64,000 nt of DNA from Opacimonas sp014872805 (GTDB lineage: Bacteria > Pseudomonadota > Gammaproteobacteria > Enterobacterales > Alteromonadaceae): contig WKFN01000015.1 of the NCBI GenBank assembly GCA_014872805.1, positions 62,001-126,000 on the forward strand, given 5' to 3'. Below are positions 44,338 through 53,053 of the stretch, piece by piece. Position numbers and translations under genes: made by a program. The notes beneath the pieces were generated by a model. The model did not search any database and was not told where the DNA came from. It saw only the letters and a program-made list of their open reading frames with translations. Every line of letters starts with the position of its first letter. Position 1 is the stretch's first letter.

Positions 44338-45113
44338 AAACGATTGCGTTCAATAATCTGAGTCACATGAGTTAATCAAAGATCAAGAATTCCGTCTAAA
44401 CGCCCTTCAAAGTGTATAGCAAACTGAGACAGTGTGACGTTACAGTTTTGGATGGGCATGGTCCATTTCTTTGATGCATACTAATATCTTCCCTGCCAAT
44501 TATAATCAAAACAATTAGTATCAGTGTCAACAGTAAATTTTCCACGATTACCAAAAGTAACAGGATGACAGATTTATAGTAGCTTTAAAGATGTGATGGC
44601 CGTACGGTTACTTTAATCGCTCAGTTCAAGAGCTAGATCCCGAAATATTTGGAATAGATAGTTTCTGGGAAGTTGAAATTAGACGACTGCTCGCGCACCT
44701 TCCTGATAATTAAGAGTATATCTCTAGTTTGAATCCAATGCCTCGCACTTCAACTCGCGGGGCTTTGTTTTTTGCTTGGCTATGGAGAAACTTTTCAGCC
44801 TTGAGATGCAAAATCTGTCTACTGACTATAAAACGATGCTTATTCCCATTAAATGTAATGACCGTACGCTTACCAATCTGACACATTTGAACGAAAGTTT
44901 CGACTTGACCCGACAGGCAGTAAAAGACAAGCAACAGACATTCAGTGAGTAGTTTGTTACTCTGATTTCAAATGGCGCTTACGTCACATTATAGTCACTC
45001 GAATCTGCTTTTAGATTACTTTTTTTGCAGGTATGTGCCTGTCATATAAGAATAAGCGCCATAAAACATTCGATGTTTTCGGTTTTAAGGTGGCTTTTGA
45101 TTCCTCTCTAAAC
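44338..45113. other. Accessory spacer with possible gene remnants
   Basis: No convincing intact gene. On the plus strand, 44600-44712 encodes a short fragment (FNRSVQELDPEIFGIDSFWE) ending in a stop that looks like the end of a lost protein. On the minus strand, 44710-44934 is open for 74 codons (ending KAPRVEVRGIGFKLEIYS) with no recognised family and no clear start. Both look like debris. Confidence 0.4.
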
Positions 45114-46475
45114 CTATTCAGCTAGCTGATATACTCTCACATAATCAACTTCCATTTGAACAGGAAATATATTGTCGTTAATAGGCCCGCCGGCTCTTCC
45201 CCAATTTCCACCGATAGCTAAGTTTAATATAAGGTGATATGGATGGTCGTAAGGCCAAGCCCTCCAACCAGTTCCCTCATTTATGTACGTGAAATATAGC
45301 TTGTTATCTAGAAATATATGGATATGGTCAGGTGTCCACTCAATTGAATAAAGGTGAAATTCTTTATCCAGATCCTCTTGAATAATACTGGCTTTTCTCT
45401 GCTCCCAGTTCATCCAATAATAGGCCTTGTTATGAACAGTTCACCATACTGTTCCCATATCATGGCCAACATGCTCCATGATATCTATCTCTCCTGAGTT
45501 TGGCCATGCATCACAGGTTCTGCTTCCTTGCCAATCCTCATCAGGTCTACATGTAGTAGAATATTTATAAGGATCGCTTGGTAGCATCCATATAGCAGAC
45601 CAAGTGCCTTGACCGGGGGGAAGCTTGGCGCGGATGTCGGCTTTGCCGTAGAGAAAGTCGCCTTTGCCTTTAGAGTGAATGCGGCCAGAGGTATATTCAG
45701 CGCCATCGAAGCCCTCTTTGTGAGCTTCAATAATCAGCTTCCCATCAGAAACCCTGATATTTTTCTCTCTAGCGGTATAAGCTTGATCCTCGCTATTGAC
45801 TTTGAATGCTGGCCAAACATCTATTGTCCACTTACTCTCATCGAGAGTATTACCTTCAAACTCATCATACCAAATCAAGTTCCATTTTCTGGTGTCAAAA
45901 TTTGTTTTGCGCACAACAAGTGCACTCAAAATAGGTTTTCCTGCCGCCGCTTCAAACCTTATTTTTAATCTTTCGTCAGTGATTTTTGCCTTTGAAACAG
46001 CAGTGACCAAACCTGACTTATGCTTGCCATCCCGCGCAAGCCGAACACTCAGATCATTTATTACCAACTCGTCTTGTACAATTACATCGAACAAACGTCC
46101 GTCCATTTCGATATCGAAGGGCTCTGCGAAATGGAAGACTAAAGTGTATTCACCATTCTCAATAGGATAGTCTATAGAGAAATCGCCCTCTCTATATGAT
46201 TGATATAAAACGCTATCCTGAGAGCCTAAAATTCTATCTATTTCACCCCGTGTTCCACCGCTAACATATTGTTCAGCCTTGTAATGTATACCGTCTAGTC
46301 CAATGTAATCTTTGCCACCTATATTTACCGCCCAAACAACATCTGAATTATGAAAGGTATTGGTTTGCTTGTGCTCCTGAGATTCAGATTCATTCAGAGA
46401 TTCGCCGTTTAGACCAGTTTGGGAATGGCTAAATGTTTCTATTGCATAGATGAGAAAAAAAAGACGGCAGCCCAA
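45114..46475 (-). pseudogene. Malectin-GH16 glucanase, one in-frame stop
   Basis: A laminarinase-like protein of ~453 codons with a malectin domain (VVWAVNIGGKDYIGLDG ... HFAEPF, about residues 45-190) and a GH16 catalytic domain (WNLIWYDEFEG ... GEIDIMEHVG, with nucleophile and acid/base glutamates). A TGA at 45441-45443 interrupts it after GTVW; the frame then continues unchanged (TVHNKAYYWMNWEQ ... VQMEVDYVRVYQLA) to a normal family end. Relatives have glycine where the TGA stands (GGA to TGA is one change). The catalytic glutamates lie upstream of the stop, but about 109 codons of the jelly-roll would be lost. Confidence 0.88.
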
Positions 46476-46630
46476 CTTGTTAACTTCATAAAGATTACCT
46501 AAGAACCAATTCCGTTAGTACTAATAGTTCATCACATAATAATTAACTTAACACGAAAACCAAAAAAAAGTAACAATTGGACTGTAGTTGCTTGTCACCA
46601 GCGGACTTATTATGGTGAGGCCTGACTTTT

Positions 46631-47482
46631 CTAGACACTTTCTACCCGTTTAAAATATTCACGCTCATAGTTGTTTGGCGATACCCTATCATTTTTTGTA
46701 TGCCGCCGAGTGGGATTATAAACCATCTCAATATAATGAAACACAGCTTGCTTAGCCTCAGCCCGATTTGGATAAATACGTCGGCGTATTTTTTCCTTCT
46801 TTAAATTGCTGAAGAAGCTTTCTGCGACAGCATTATCATGACAATTACCACGTCGACTCATACTGGGTACAATATTGTATGCATTGAGTAACTTTCTAAA
46901 CTGCCGACTGGAATATTGTGAGCCCTGGTCTGAGTGTAAACTGACTTGCTGATGAGGCTTTCGACGCCAATATGCTGATGTAATCGCTTGCATCGCTAAG
47001 TCCTCTGTCATTCTATCGCTCATAGACCAACCAACAATATTTCGTGCGAATAAGTCCATTACAACGGCCAGGAAAAGAAAGCCTTCATGAGTTTTAATAT
47101 AAGTAATGTCGGTTACCCACCATTGATTAGGGTGCTCGACATCAAATTCGCGATTTAATTTATTATCTGCAACGATATCGACCTTGCCGCCATAATAACC
47201 ACGTGGCACTTTGTAACCTCTCTGGGCACGAATACCTGCTTTCGCATCAATCGTAAGATCCGATCACGGCCGCAATATTTATTGGCATCGCGAAAGTCCA
47301 TATAGATATTACGGTAGCCGTGAAAACCACCGCTTTCTATCTAAAATTGCTTAATTTTTTGTGTAAGCTCTTGGTCTTCACGCTCTCGCTTGCTCATTGG
47401 AGATTTAAGCCAGTCATAAACACCACTAGGATGAACTTCTAACACACGACACAGAACTCTTACGGGGAAACGTGAACAACGA
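46631..47482 (-). pseudogene. IS3 orfB transposase, broken
   Basis: The DDE domain is preserved at the 3' end: WWVTDITYI (first D), HSDQGSQYSS (second D) and NAVAESFFSNLKKE (E). Upstream, the frame EVHPSGVYDWLKSPMSKRER contains a TAG where relatives have tryptophan (just before IESGGFHGYRN), and a one-base deletion near 47240 (in the ...LMRK/AGIRAQRGYK segment) shifts the frame. Not functional on its own. Confidence 0.88.
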
Positions 47483-47486
47483 GATT

Positions 47487-47783
47487 TTATGAACCGGTAT
47501 CTTTCTTTGACTCGCCGGCAAAGAATACCGCGGCTTCCTTTAGCAGGTTCCTTTCTTGCTCAAGGCGTTTCAACTCACGCTTTAGCCTTGCATTTTCAGC
47601 TCGTAAGTTGTGTTCTTCTTCTCGGTCTTTAGTTGGCTTTGAAAACCTTTTAAGCCACGCATAAAGTGTTTTAGTGCTTATACCAAGACGTTCTGCAACA
47701 TCATTAACAGCATAGCCATGCACAGCAACCTGATTCACTGCTTCTTGCTTAAACTCATCCGTATATCGGATACCTTTACCCAT
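47487..47783 (-). CDS. IS3 orfA transposase subunit
   Basis: 98 residues: helix-turn-helix YTDEFKQEAVNQVAVHGYAV ... LGISTKTLYAWLK, then a leucine-zipper-like stretch (LRAENARLKRELKRLEQER). Typical IS3-group OrfA. It would need programmed frameshifting to make the full transposase, but orfB is defective. Confidence 0.9.
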   Translation of the reverse strand: MGKGIRYTDEFKQEAVNQVAVHGYAVNDVAERLGISTKTLYAWLKRFSKPTKDREEEHNLRAENARLKRELKRLEQERNLLKEAAVFFAGESKKDTGS

Positions 47784-47947
47784 GATTTACCTTTTATGGT
47801 TATAGTTACGTTTTTACCATAAAAAGTGTCGGGAAGTCTCAGGCCTTACCACACATGAAATTTTTATTACGATTTGCCTTTGTAGATTTAATAACTTGTA
47901 GTACACCTGAAAAATAGTTAGAATTCGAATTAAATTTTTTCATATAA

Positions 47948-48073
47948 ATGGTGTCCGTATTGAAAGCTGACCTTGTGGGTTTCGTCTCTCTCTCTTTTCT
48001 ACTGATGATTGGTTATGTGTTTGCACTTCCTGGGTGGCTTAAACGCCGTTTTAATAAATATAAAAATAATTAG
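47948..48073 (+). CDS. Small single-pass membrane protein upstream of putP
   Basis: 41 residues (MVSVLKADLVGFVSLSFLLM, then IGYVFALPGWLKRRFNKYK): one hydrophobic helix followed by a basic cytoplasmic tail. The stop is 8 bp before the putP start, so it probably shares the transcript and may be an accessory subunit of the symporter. No homologue is known to me. Confidence 0.55.
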   Translation: MVSVLKADLVGFVSLSFLLMIGYVFALPGWLKRRFNKYKNN

Positions 48074-48081
48074 TATTCAAA

Positions 48082-49560
48082 ATGATTGATATGACAACTG
48101 TTTCTATAATCCTATACTTCGGGTTATTAGTGTGTATTGGCGTGTACGCCATGAACAAATCGACTGCAAACAACAATGAATATTTGCTCGGTGGTCGTAA
48201 TGTGAGTGCAAAGGTCACAGCATTATCAGCTGGGGCTTCTGATATGAGTGGTTGGATGTTATTGGGACTGCCTGGAGCTGCCTACCTAACTGGCTTAGAA
48301 AGTATTTGGCTTGCATTAGGCTTGGTCATAGGCGCGTATGTAAACTATGTTATCGTGGCTCCAAGACTAAGAGTCTTCACCGAACTTGCCGATAATGCGC
48401 TTACCATTCCTGAGTTTTTTGCACGACGTTTTGCGCTTGATAATGGTTTGGTTCGACTTATTTCATCGTTAGTCATTATTGTGTTTTTCACCCTATATAC
48501 AGCGTCGGGGCTAGTGGCCGGAGGAAAGTTATTTGAATCAGCATTTGGTCTACAATATAGCTGGGGGGTATTTGCAACGATCGGCGTGGTCGTTTTATAT
48601 ACGGTCTTGGGTGGTTTTTTGGCGGTGAGTTTGGGGGACTTTGTGCAAGGGATGATCATGCTGATTGCCTTAGTTGCGGTTCCCATTGTTACTTTTAGTG
48701 GTTTTTCTGCAGAACACGCTGATACTTTTCTTCATGGATTGCACTTTAACATTACCGATTTCGAACTACTGGCCGTGCTGAGCTTGATGACTTGGGGGCT
48801 GGGTTATTTTGGTCAACCACATATTATTGTGCGATTTATGGCGATTGAATCCCATACCAGCTTACTAAGCGCTCGCTTTATTGGGATGTCTTGGATGACG
48901 CTTGCGATTGCTGGTGCGGTATTTTGTGGTTTAGTAGGGGCGAGTTTTATCGCAAATACGCAAGCTACACTTGATGATCCTGAAACTGTTTTTATCTACT
49001 TATCGCAAATCTTGTTTCATCCATTTATTGCCGGTTGGCTGTTAGCTGCAATTTTGGCCGCGATCATGAGTACGATTTCATCTCAATTATTAGTCTCCTC
49101 TAGCTCATTAGTGGAGGACATTTATAAAACGTATTCTAGCGGCTCGCCGAATGACAAATCTTTATTACTCGCCAGTCGGGTGTGTGTGTTGATAGTGGCC
49201 GGCGTAGCGTCTCTGATCGCATTGAGTAACACCAGTAGTGTGTTGTCACTCGTGTCAAATGCATGGGCTGGGTTTGGCGCTGCATTTGGCCCGCTAGTAC
49301 TGTTCAGTTTGTGGTGGAAAAAATTAACTCACCTAGGTGCGGTCGCAGGTGTCGTAGCAGGTGCGATCACAGTGGTGATTTGGGCGTATGTACCTTTGTT
49401 AGAAAATGGCGAGGTGTTAAGCAGCGTATTTTATGAGTTGCTGCCCGGATTCATAGTGAGTAGCGTGGCGATTGTGATGGTCAGCCGTCTCACTGCGACG
49501 CCAAATAGCAAAGCCTTACAATGGTTTGATAGGACCCAAAGGATTACTTCAAACTCTTAA
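48082..49560 (+). CDS. putP: Sodium/proline symporter
   Basis: 492-residue inner-membrane SSS-family transporter with about 13 hydrophobic helices. Diagnostic PutP motifs: NEYLLGGRNVS, LSAGASDMSGWMLLGLPGAAYL (sodium and proline binding), GYFGQPHIIVRFMAI, ILAAIMSTISSQLLVSSSSL (second sodium site). proB begins 15 bp after the stop, an unusual pairing of proline uptake with proline synthesis. Confidence 0.95.
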   Translation: MIDMTTVSIILYFGLLVCIGVYAMNKSTANNNEYLLGGRNVSAKVTALSAGASDMSGWMLLGLPGAAYLTGLESIWLALGLVIGAYVNYVIVAPRLRVFTELADNALTIPEFFARRFALDNGLVRLISSLVIIVFFTLYTASGLVAGGKLFESAFGLQYSWGVFATIGVVVLYTVLGGFLAVSLGDFVQGMIMLIALVAVPIVTFSGFSAEHADTFLHGLHFNITDFELLAVLSLMTWGLGYFGQPHIIVRFMAIESHTSLLSARFIGMSWMTLAIAGAVFCGLVGASFIANTQATLDDPETVFIYLSQILFHPFIAGWLLAAILAAIMSTISSQLLVSSSSLVEDIYKTYSSGSPNDKSLLLASRVCVLIVAGVASLIALSNTSSVLSLVSNAWAGFGAAFGPLVLFSLWWKKLTHLGAVAGVVAGAITVVIWAYVPLLENGEVLSSVFYELLPGFIVSSVAIVMVSRLTATPNSKALQWFDRTQRITSNS

Positions 49561-49575
49561 CTAAATAGAGAATCT

Positions 49576-50685
49576 ATGTTAATTGATCAATGCAACCGAA
49601 TCGTCATAAAAGTAGGCAGTTCACTGATTGCACCACATAATGATGGCTGTAGTAGCCAATATTTATTAAGTATCGCCAATTTTATTGTGCGTTGTCGAAT
49701 CAAAGGTATCCAAGTCGTATTAGTCTCGTCTGGCTCAGTCGCAGCTGGTGCGCATTTATTTGATGATGCAGACAATGTTTCTATGACCATCAAAAAGGCA
49801 ATGGCTGCTGCCGGCCAATCCGAGATGATGGCAACATGGGATAAGCTGTTCGATTTTAATACCGCACAGTTGTTAATGACGCATGCGGATTTGAAAGATC
49901 ACAGCCGATATATCAGTATCCGAGATACGTTAGACGTACTGTTAGCAAAAGGTATATTGCCAATAGTAAATGAAAATGACGCAGTGACAACTGACAAACT
50001 CAAAGTCGGGGATAACGATAATTTATCAGCTATGGTAGCAACGGCTGCCAATGCGGATGCGTTAATCATTTGTTCTGATATTGATGGATTGTTTACGGCA
50101 AATCCAAATTTGGATCCTAATTCAACCTTGATCAAGGATGTTCATTCTATCGACAGCCGTATTTGTATCATGGCTTCTGGCAGTACCAGCAGTGTTGGTA
50201 CAGGGGGAATGATTACGAAGATTGAGGCTGCTGAAAAAGCAGCAGCGCACGGTATAGATACGTTTATTATCAACGGATTTAAAGAAGAGTCATTCAACGC
50301 CATCTTGTCAGGTGAGAATCCTGGTACGCACTTTCACCCCAATGAAAATCCAATGCATGACAAATTACATTGGTTCACCCATACCACCAAAGCGCAGGGA
50401 GAGTTAATTGTAGATGATGGATTTGAGATGGAAAAACAAGATTCTGCGTTGGTGCAACCAGACGATTTAGTCGATATTTGTGGTGAATTTGGGGTGGGGG
50501 ATGTCGTGCATTTACGTAAAAAAAATGGCGATAAACTTGCCAAAGTGAAAACCAATTATAGTAGCTGTTTCTTAGAGTATTTGGTGAAAGCAGACAGTAA
50601 TCAAATGGCTTCTCACCTGGATGAAACACTAGAGCCAATCTTATCTGAGCACGAATTTGATATGGTGCCGTTGGTGAGCGTGTGA
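49576..50685 (+). CDS. proB: Glutamate 5-kinase
   Basis: First step of proline synthesis: ATP-dependent phosphorylation of glutamate. 369 residues: amino-acid-kinase domain with IVIKVGSSLIAP, VSSGSVAAG, PIVNENDAVTTDKLKVGDNDNLSAMVA (described in parts) and GTGGMITKIEAA; then a C-terminal PUA domain (DDLVDICGEFGVGDVVHLRK). proA does not follow, unlike the usual proBA operon. Co-transcription with putP suggests a dedicated role in proline accumulation, for example osmotic stress (inference). Confidence 0.95.
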   Translation: MLIDQCNRIVIKVGSSLIAPHNDGCSSQYLLSIANFIVRCRIKGIQVVLVSSGSVAAGAHLFDDADNVSMTIKKAMAAAGQSEMMATWDKLFDFNTAQLLMTHADLKDHSRYISIRDTLDVLLAKGILPIVNENDAVTTDKLKVGDNDNLSAMVATAANADALIICSDIDGLFTANPNLDPNSTLIKDVHSIDSRICIMASGSTSSVGTGGMITKIEAAEKAAAHGIDTFIINGFKEESFNAILSGENPGTHFHPNENPMHDKLHWFTHTTKAQGELIVDDGFEMEKQDSALVQPDDLVDICGEFGVGDVVHLRKKNGDKLAKVKTNYSSCFLEYLVKADSNQMASHLDETLEPILSEHEFDMVPLVSV

Positions 50686-50744
50686 TCGGTGGCCAGTTCC
50701 ATACACAGAACGTAAATGGCCATATGAGTCGTTTGAGAGGCTGT

Positions 50745-50806
50745 GACCTTCTCTCTTAATTAATAATTTCTCATCAAGGAAGTGGTATTAATTAAGGGAG
50801 AAGGTC
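50745..50806 (+). terminator. Long stem-loop after proB
   Basis: A 20-bp inverted repeat with one mismatch: left arm 50745-50764 (GACCTTCTCTCTTAATTAAT), right arm 50787-50806, with a 22-nt loop. It lies 60 bp after proB. There is no T-tract, so it may block transcript decay, terminate in a factor-assisted way or be a remnant of a small repeat element. The stretch from 50807 to about 51140 holds nothing I can identify. Confidence 0.6.
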
Positions 50807-51143
50807 AATTATTCGAAACCCTAACGGCAGTTTCAGACAAAGAGCGGACATAAAGGCTAAACCCTTGTATGACCACTTTGGGTATTGTCACAATTTAGAT
50901 TGTTACCAACCAGTTTACGAATTTCTTTGTTTCTAGCGCATTTTTAAAGTCAATTTTTTTTATATTTTCTTTGTCTTTGAAAACAACATTGAACTTATTT
51001 ACGGATATAGTAAAAATTGGTGGCTGAGCATTAATGCTATCGCCATAGTAGATATGAGTCATATTTGATTCTTTTTAAAATTTTGAAGGGACAGCGTAAG
51101 ACAAAAAACTGAGTGTTAATTCAAGGAACGAGTATTACAGCAT

Positions 51144-51168
51144 AAAAAAGGCCAGTCTTTGCTAGCCT
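51144..51168 (-). terminator. Terminator of the cold-shock gene
   Basis: On the minus strand GGCTAG-CAAAGA-CTGGCC forms a 6-bp stem (one G-T pair) followed by TTTTTT, 21 bp after the cold-shock gene stop: a classical rho-independent terminator. Confidence 0.8.
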
Positions 51169-51188
51169 CAATGGAAGTCTTTAATAAA

Positions 51189-51401
51189 TTAGACCGCCAT
51201 AACGTTTATAGCTTGTGGACCTTTCTGGCCCTGTTCTATGGAAAACGTTACTTGTTGGCCTTCGGATAACGTTTTATAACTTTCCGAAATGATTGAACGA
51301 AAATGAACGAAAACATCTTTACCACCTTCACTAGGTGTTAAAAAACCAAAACCTTTATCTTCATTAAACCACTTAACTACGCCGTTTGTAGAGTTAGACA
51401 T
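51189..51401 (-). CDS. Cold-shock protein, CspA family
   Basis: 70 residues forming a single OB-fold: NGVVKWFNEDKGFGFLTP (RNP1 KGFGFL) and KDVFVHFRSI (RNP2 VFVHF), ending GPQAINVMAV. Binds single-stranded RNA and DNA and melts RNA structure. About 350 bp of non-coding sequence precede it (51402-51760), enough for the long structured leader usual for this family; I could not identify a specific cold-shock box. Confidence 0.95.
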   Translation of the reverse strand: MSNSTNGVVKWFNEDKGFGFLTPSEGGKDVFVHFRSIISESYKTLSEGQQVTFSIEQGQKGPQAINVMAV

Positions 51402-51760
51402 ATTTGAATCCTTTTATCAATTAAATAATTGGTGATTGCACACCATTAGAGCAATAGATATAAACAAGTAAAACATTAGCCAGTAGAGCAAATGAATTTA
51501 CAAGTTCGACTTAATAAGATTAAGGAAGAAAAGATAGACGCAAAGTGCAGTATCAGATAAAGCTTTAAATTTCTAAAGCCAAGGGATAGTACGCTAATAA
51601 TGTGTGTATGTAAAGATATAAATAATGTATTCAAAGCACACGTATTCTGAAGTAACTATTACCCTTGGCTTTTAAGCCTTGATTGAGTCGTAAACTTACC
51701 TTAAAAAGACATAAGCAATAATTAGAGATTTCTACCACAATGTTACCATTGGAGTAACCT

Positions 51761-52150
51761 ATGAAGAAGTCAAAATTTACCGAGTCTCAGATTGTCGCTA
51801 TTTTAAAGCAGGCTGAGTTAGGTCAAAAAGTACATGACATCTGTCGAGAACACGGAATTAGTAGCGCGACATTCTATCAATGGCGCAGTAAATATGGCGG
51901 TATGGCAGCATCAGATTTGAAACGACTCAAAGAGTTAGAAGCTGAAAATGCTCGCCTCAAACGCATGTACGCCGATATGGCTCTAGAAAACCAGTTAAAG
52001 CGCGATCAACCTGTGATTGATGCGCTAAATGACATTCTAAACGACTCAAGCAAGTTATGCTGGGGCTTTTGGATGTGCCTGCGCAGCTGAACTACAGCTG
52101 GTCATTTGATTTTATGAGCGATGCTTTGTATAACGGTACGCGTTAAGGCT
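51761..52150 (+). pseudogene. IS3-family (IS407-like) transposase remnant
   Basis: The OrfA part is well preserved: KKSKFTESQIVAILKQAELG, ICREHGISSATFYQWRSKYGG, and a leucine-zipper stretch with LKRMYADMALENQ. After residue ~90 the sequence jumps to scraps of OrfB: CWGFWMCLR, then in another frame NYSWSFDFMSDALYNGTR, a DDE-domain piece. Most of orfB is deleted. From 52151 to 52558 I see no gene. Confidence 0.8.
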
Positions 52151-52558
52151 ATGCGTCGTCACACCTAAGCGTTTTGCGCTCATAAACACCTCTGTAGTTT
52201 TAGTTAGTTGACCTCACTTTGAGGTATCTAGGAAATTAGTGGCGATTCATACATTTGCCGGTGAACCATTGTCTAGAAACGAGAGTGAGTTTACTTTTGT
52301 GAAGTAAATAAGGTGTGCATCCATGCACTGTCGTTTTCCTGTGTACGACATCCGTATTAAGTGTTGCTCCATTTATGACAATATTATCAGTAAACTATTT
52401 AGTTTTTGTGACAGATTTCTAAGCATTTTTCTTAGTTGAGAAAAATTACATCATTAATCTAATTATGAAATCGTTTCAATCGATTTAATTCATTTTTTGT
52501 GTTTGTTTGTTTTTTGTACTGTTGATATTGCCAATCCGGCAATCAATTGGAGACAATA

Positions 52559-52714
52559 ATGAAAAATGAACATGACAGTACCCAAAGACGAGTATGTAAG
52601 CAAACTAAGGATGGCGAAATTTGTATAGAGACAAATCCATATCGGATCCCTGTCGAAGTGCTACGAAAACACAGTTTGTCGGTATTTAATTGTCGACGAT
52701 ATTTTAATAAGTAA
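52559..52714 (+). CDS. Small protein with strong ribosome-binding site (51 aa)
   Basis: ATG 52559 follows TTGGAGACAATA, a strong Shine-Dalgarno sequence at correct spacing. The product (MKNEHDSTQRRVCKQTKDGE, then ICIETNPYRIPVEVLRKHSL and SVFNCRRYFNK) is basic with three cysteines and has no known family. A good hairpin follows 10 bp after the stop. The combination of RBS and terminator supports a real gene. Confidence 0.5.
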   Translation: MKNEHDSTQRRVCKQTKDGEICIETNPYRIPVEVLRKHSLSVFNCRRYFNK

Positions 52715-52724
52715 TATTAAGTTA

Positions 52725-52754
52725 AGTGCCACTTGCTACTTAACAAGTGGCACT
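52725..52754 (+). terminator. Hairpin after the 51-aa gene
   Basis: AGTGCCACTTG (52725-52735) pairs perfectly with CAAGTGGCACT (52744-52754) across an 8-nt loop. The downstream side is A/T-rich without a T-run; on the opposite strand the stem is followed by ACTTAATATT. A terminator is likely. Confidence 0.6.
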
Positions 52755-52786
52755 AAAATATTTGCTTGTCATAAGGAAGGAACAAA

Positions 52787-52860
52787 GAGACACATTAAGA
52801 GATTGATGCGCCTGTGGCGATGTAGTTTTCTGACGAGTGAGATATCAATAGTCAGGGTGA
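52787..52860 (+). repeat. Tail-A repeat copy outside the island
   Basis: A diverged copy of the 3' tail of the island gene at 36824-37066 (shared core AAGAGATTGATGCGCCTGTG, then TTTTCTGACGAGT and GATAT), ending at GGTGA like the island copies. It lies 9.6 kb beyond attR, so the tail has spread or persisted independently of the present island. Confidence 0.75.
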
Positions 52861-52968
52861 TACTGCAAAAAGTTAGTTTCTATCTGAACTCATGCAGATC
52901 GCCCTGTATGGGTTATGAATCATTAATCTTATATTAGTAGCACCTCAGTAGCCCATTATTTTCCTACA

Positions 52969-53012
52969 TAGGGGTATTACCCTATGGTGTTTTCTCAGTT
53001 CACTTCTATACT
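52969..53012 (+). promoter_or_regulatory. Operator TAGGGGTA-TT-ACCCTAT and -10 box of the DUF5666 gene
   Basis: The near-palindrome TAGGGGTATTACCCTAT (52969-52985) is followed by TATACT (53007-53012). The same arrangement with 15 of 17 matching operator bases and an identical 38-bp offset precedes the cytochrome b561 gene. The operator centre falls near -41, the position of class II activators, and there is no good -35 box. Confidence 0.75.
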
Positions 53013-53053
53013 TAAAGCATAATTTAATAAATAGTAAAAAGGACCCATAGATT

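Larger units (their letters stand above)
46613..47851 (-). mobile_element. Degenerate IS3-family insertion sequence
   Basis: About 1.24 kb bounded by imperfect inverted repeats beginning TGGTRAGGCCTGA and continuing to ACACTTTYTA, with terminal TG...CA as in IS3 elements. OrfA (47487-47783) is intact; orfB is broken by a stop and a frameshift. No convincing target-site duplication is visible. It lies close upstream of the GH16 pseudogene. Confidence 0.88.

Noticed and set aside
44710..44934. Minus-strand 74-codon gene
   Set aside because: No family, no start signal and decayed surroundings; described only as possible debris.
45114..46475. Two separate GH16 genes
   Set aside because: Both pieces are in one frame and form one continuous family protein broken by a single TGA.
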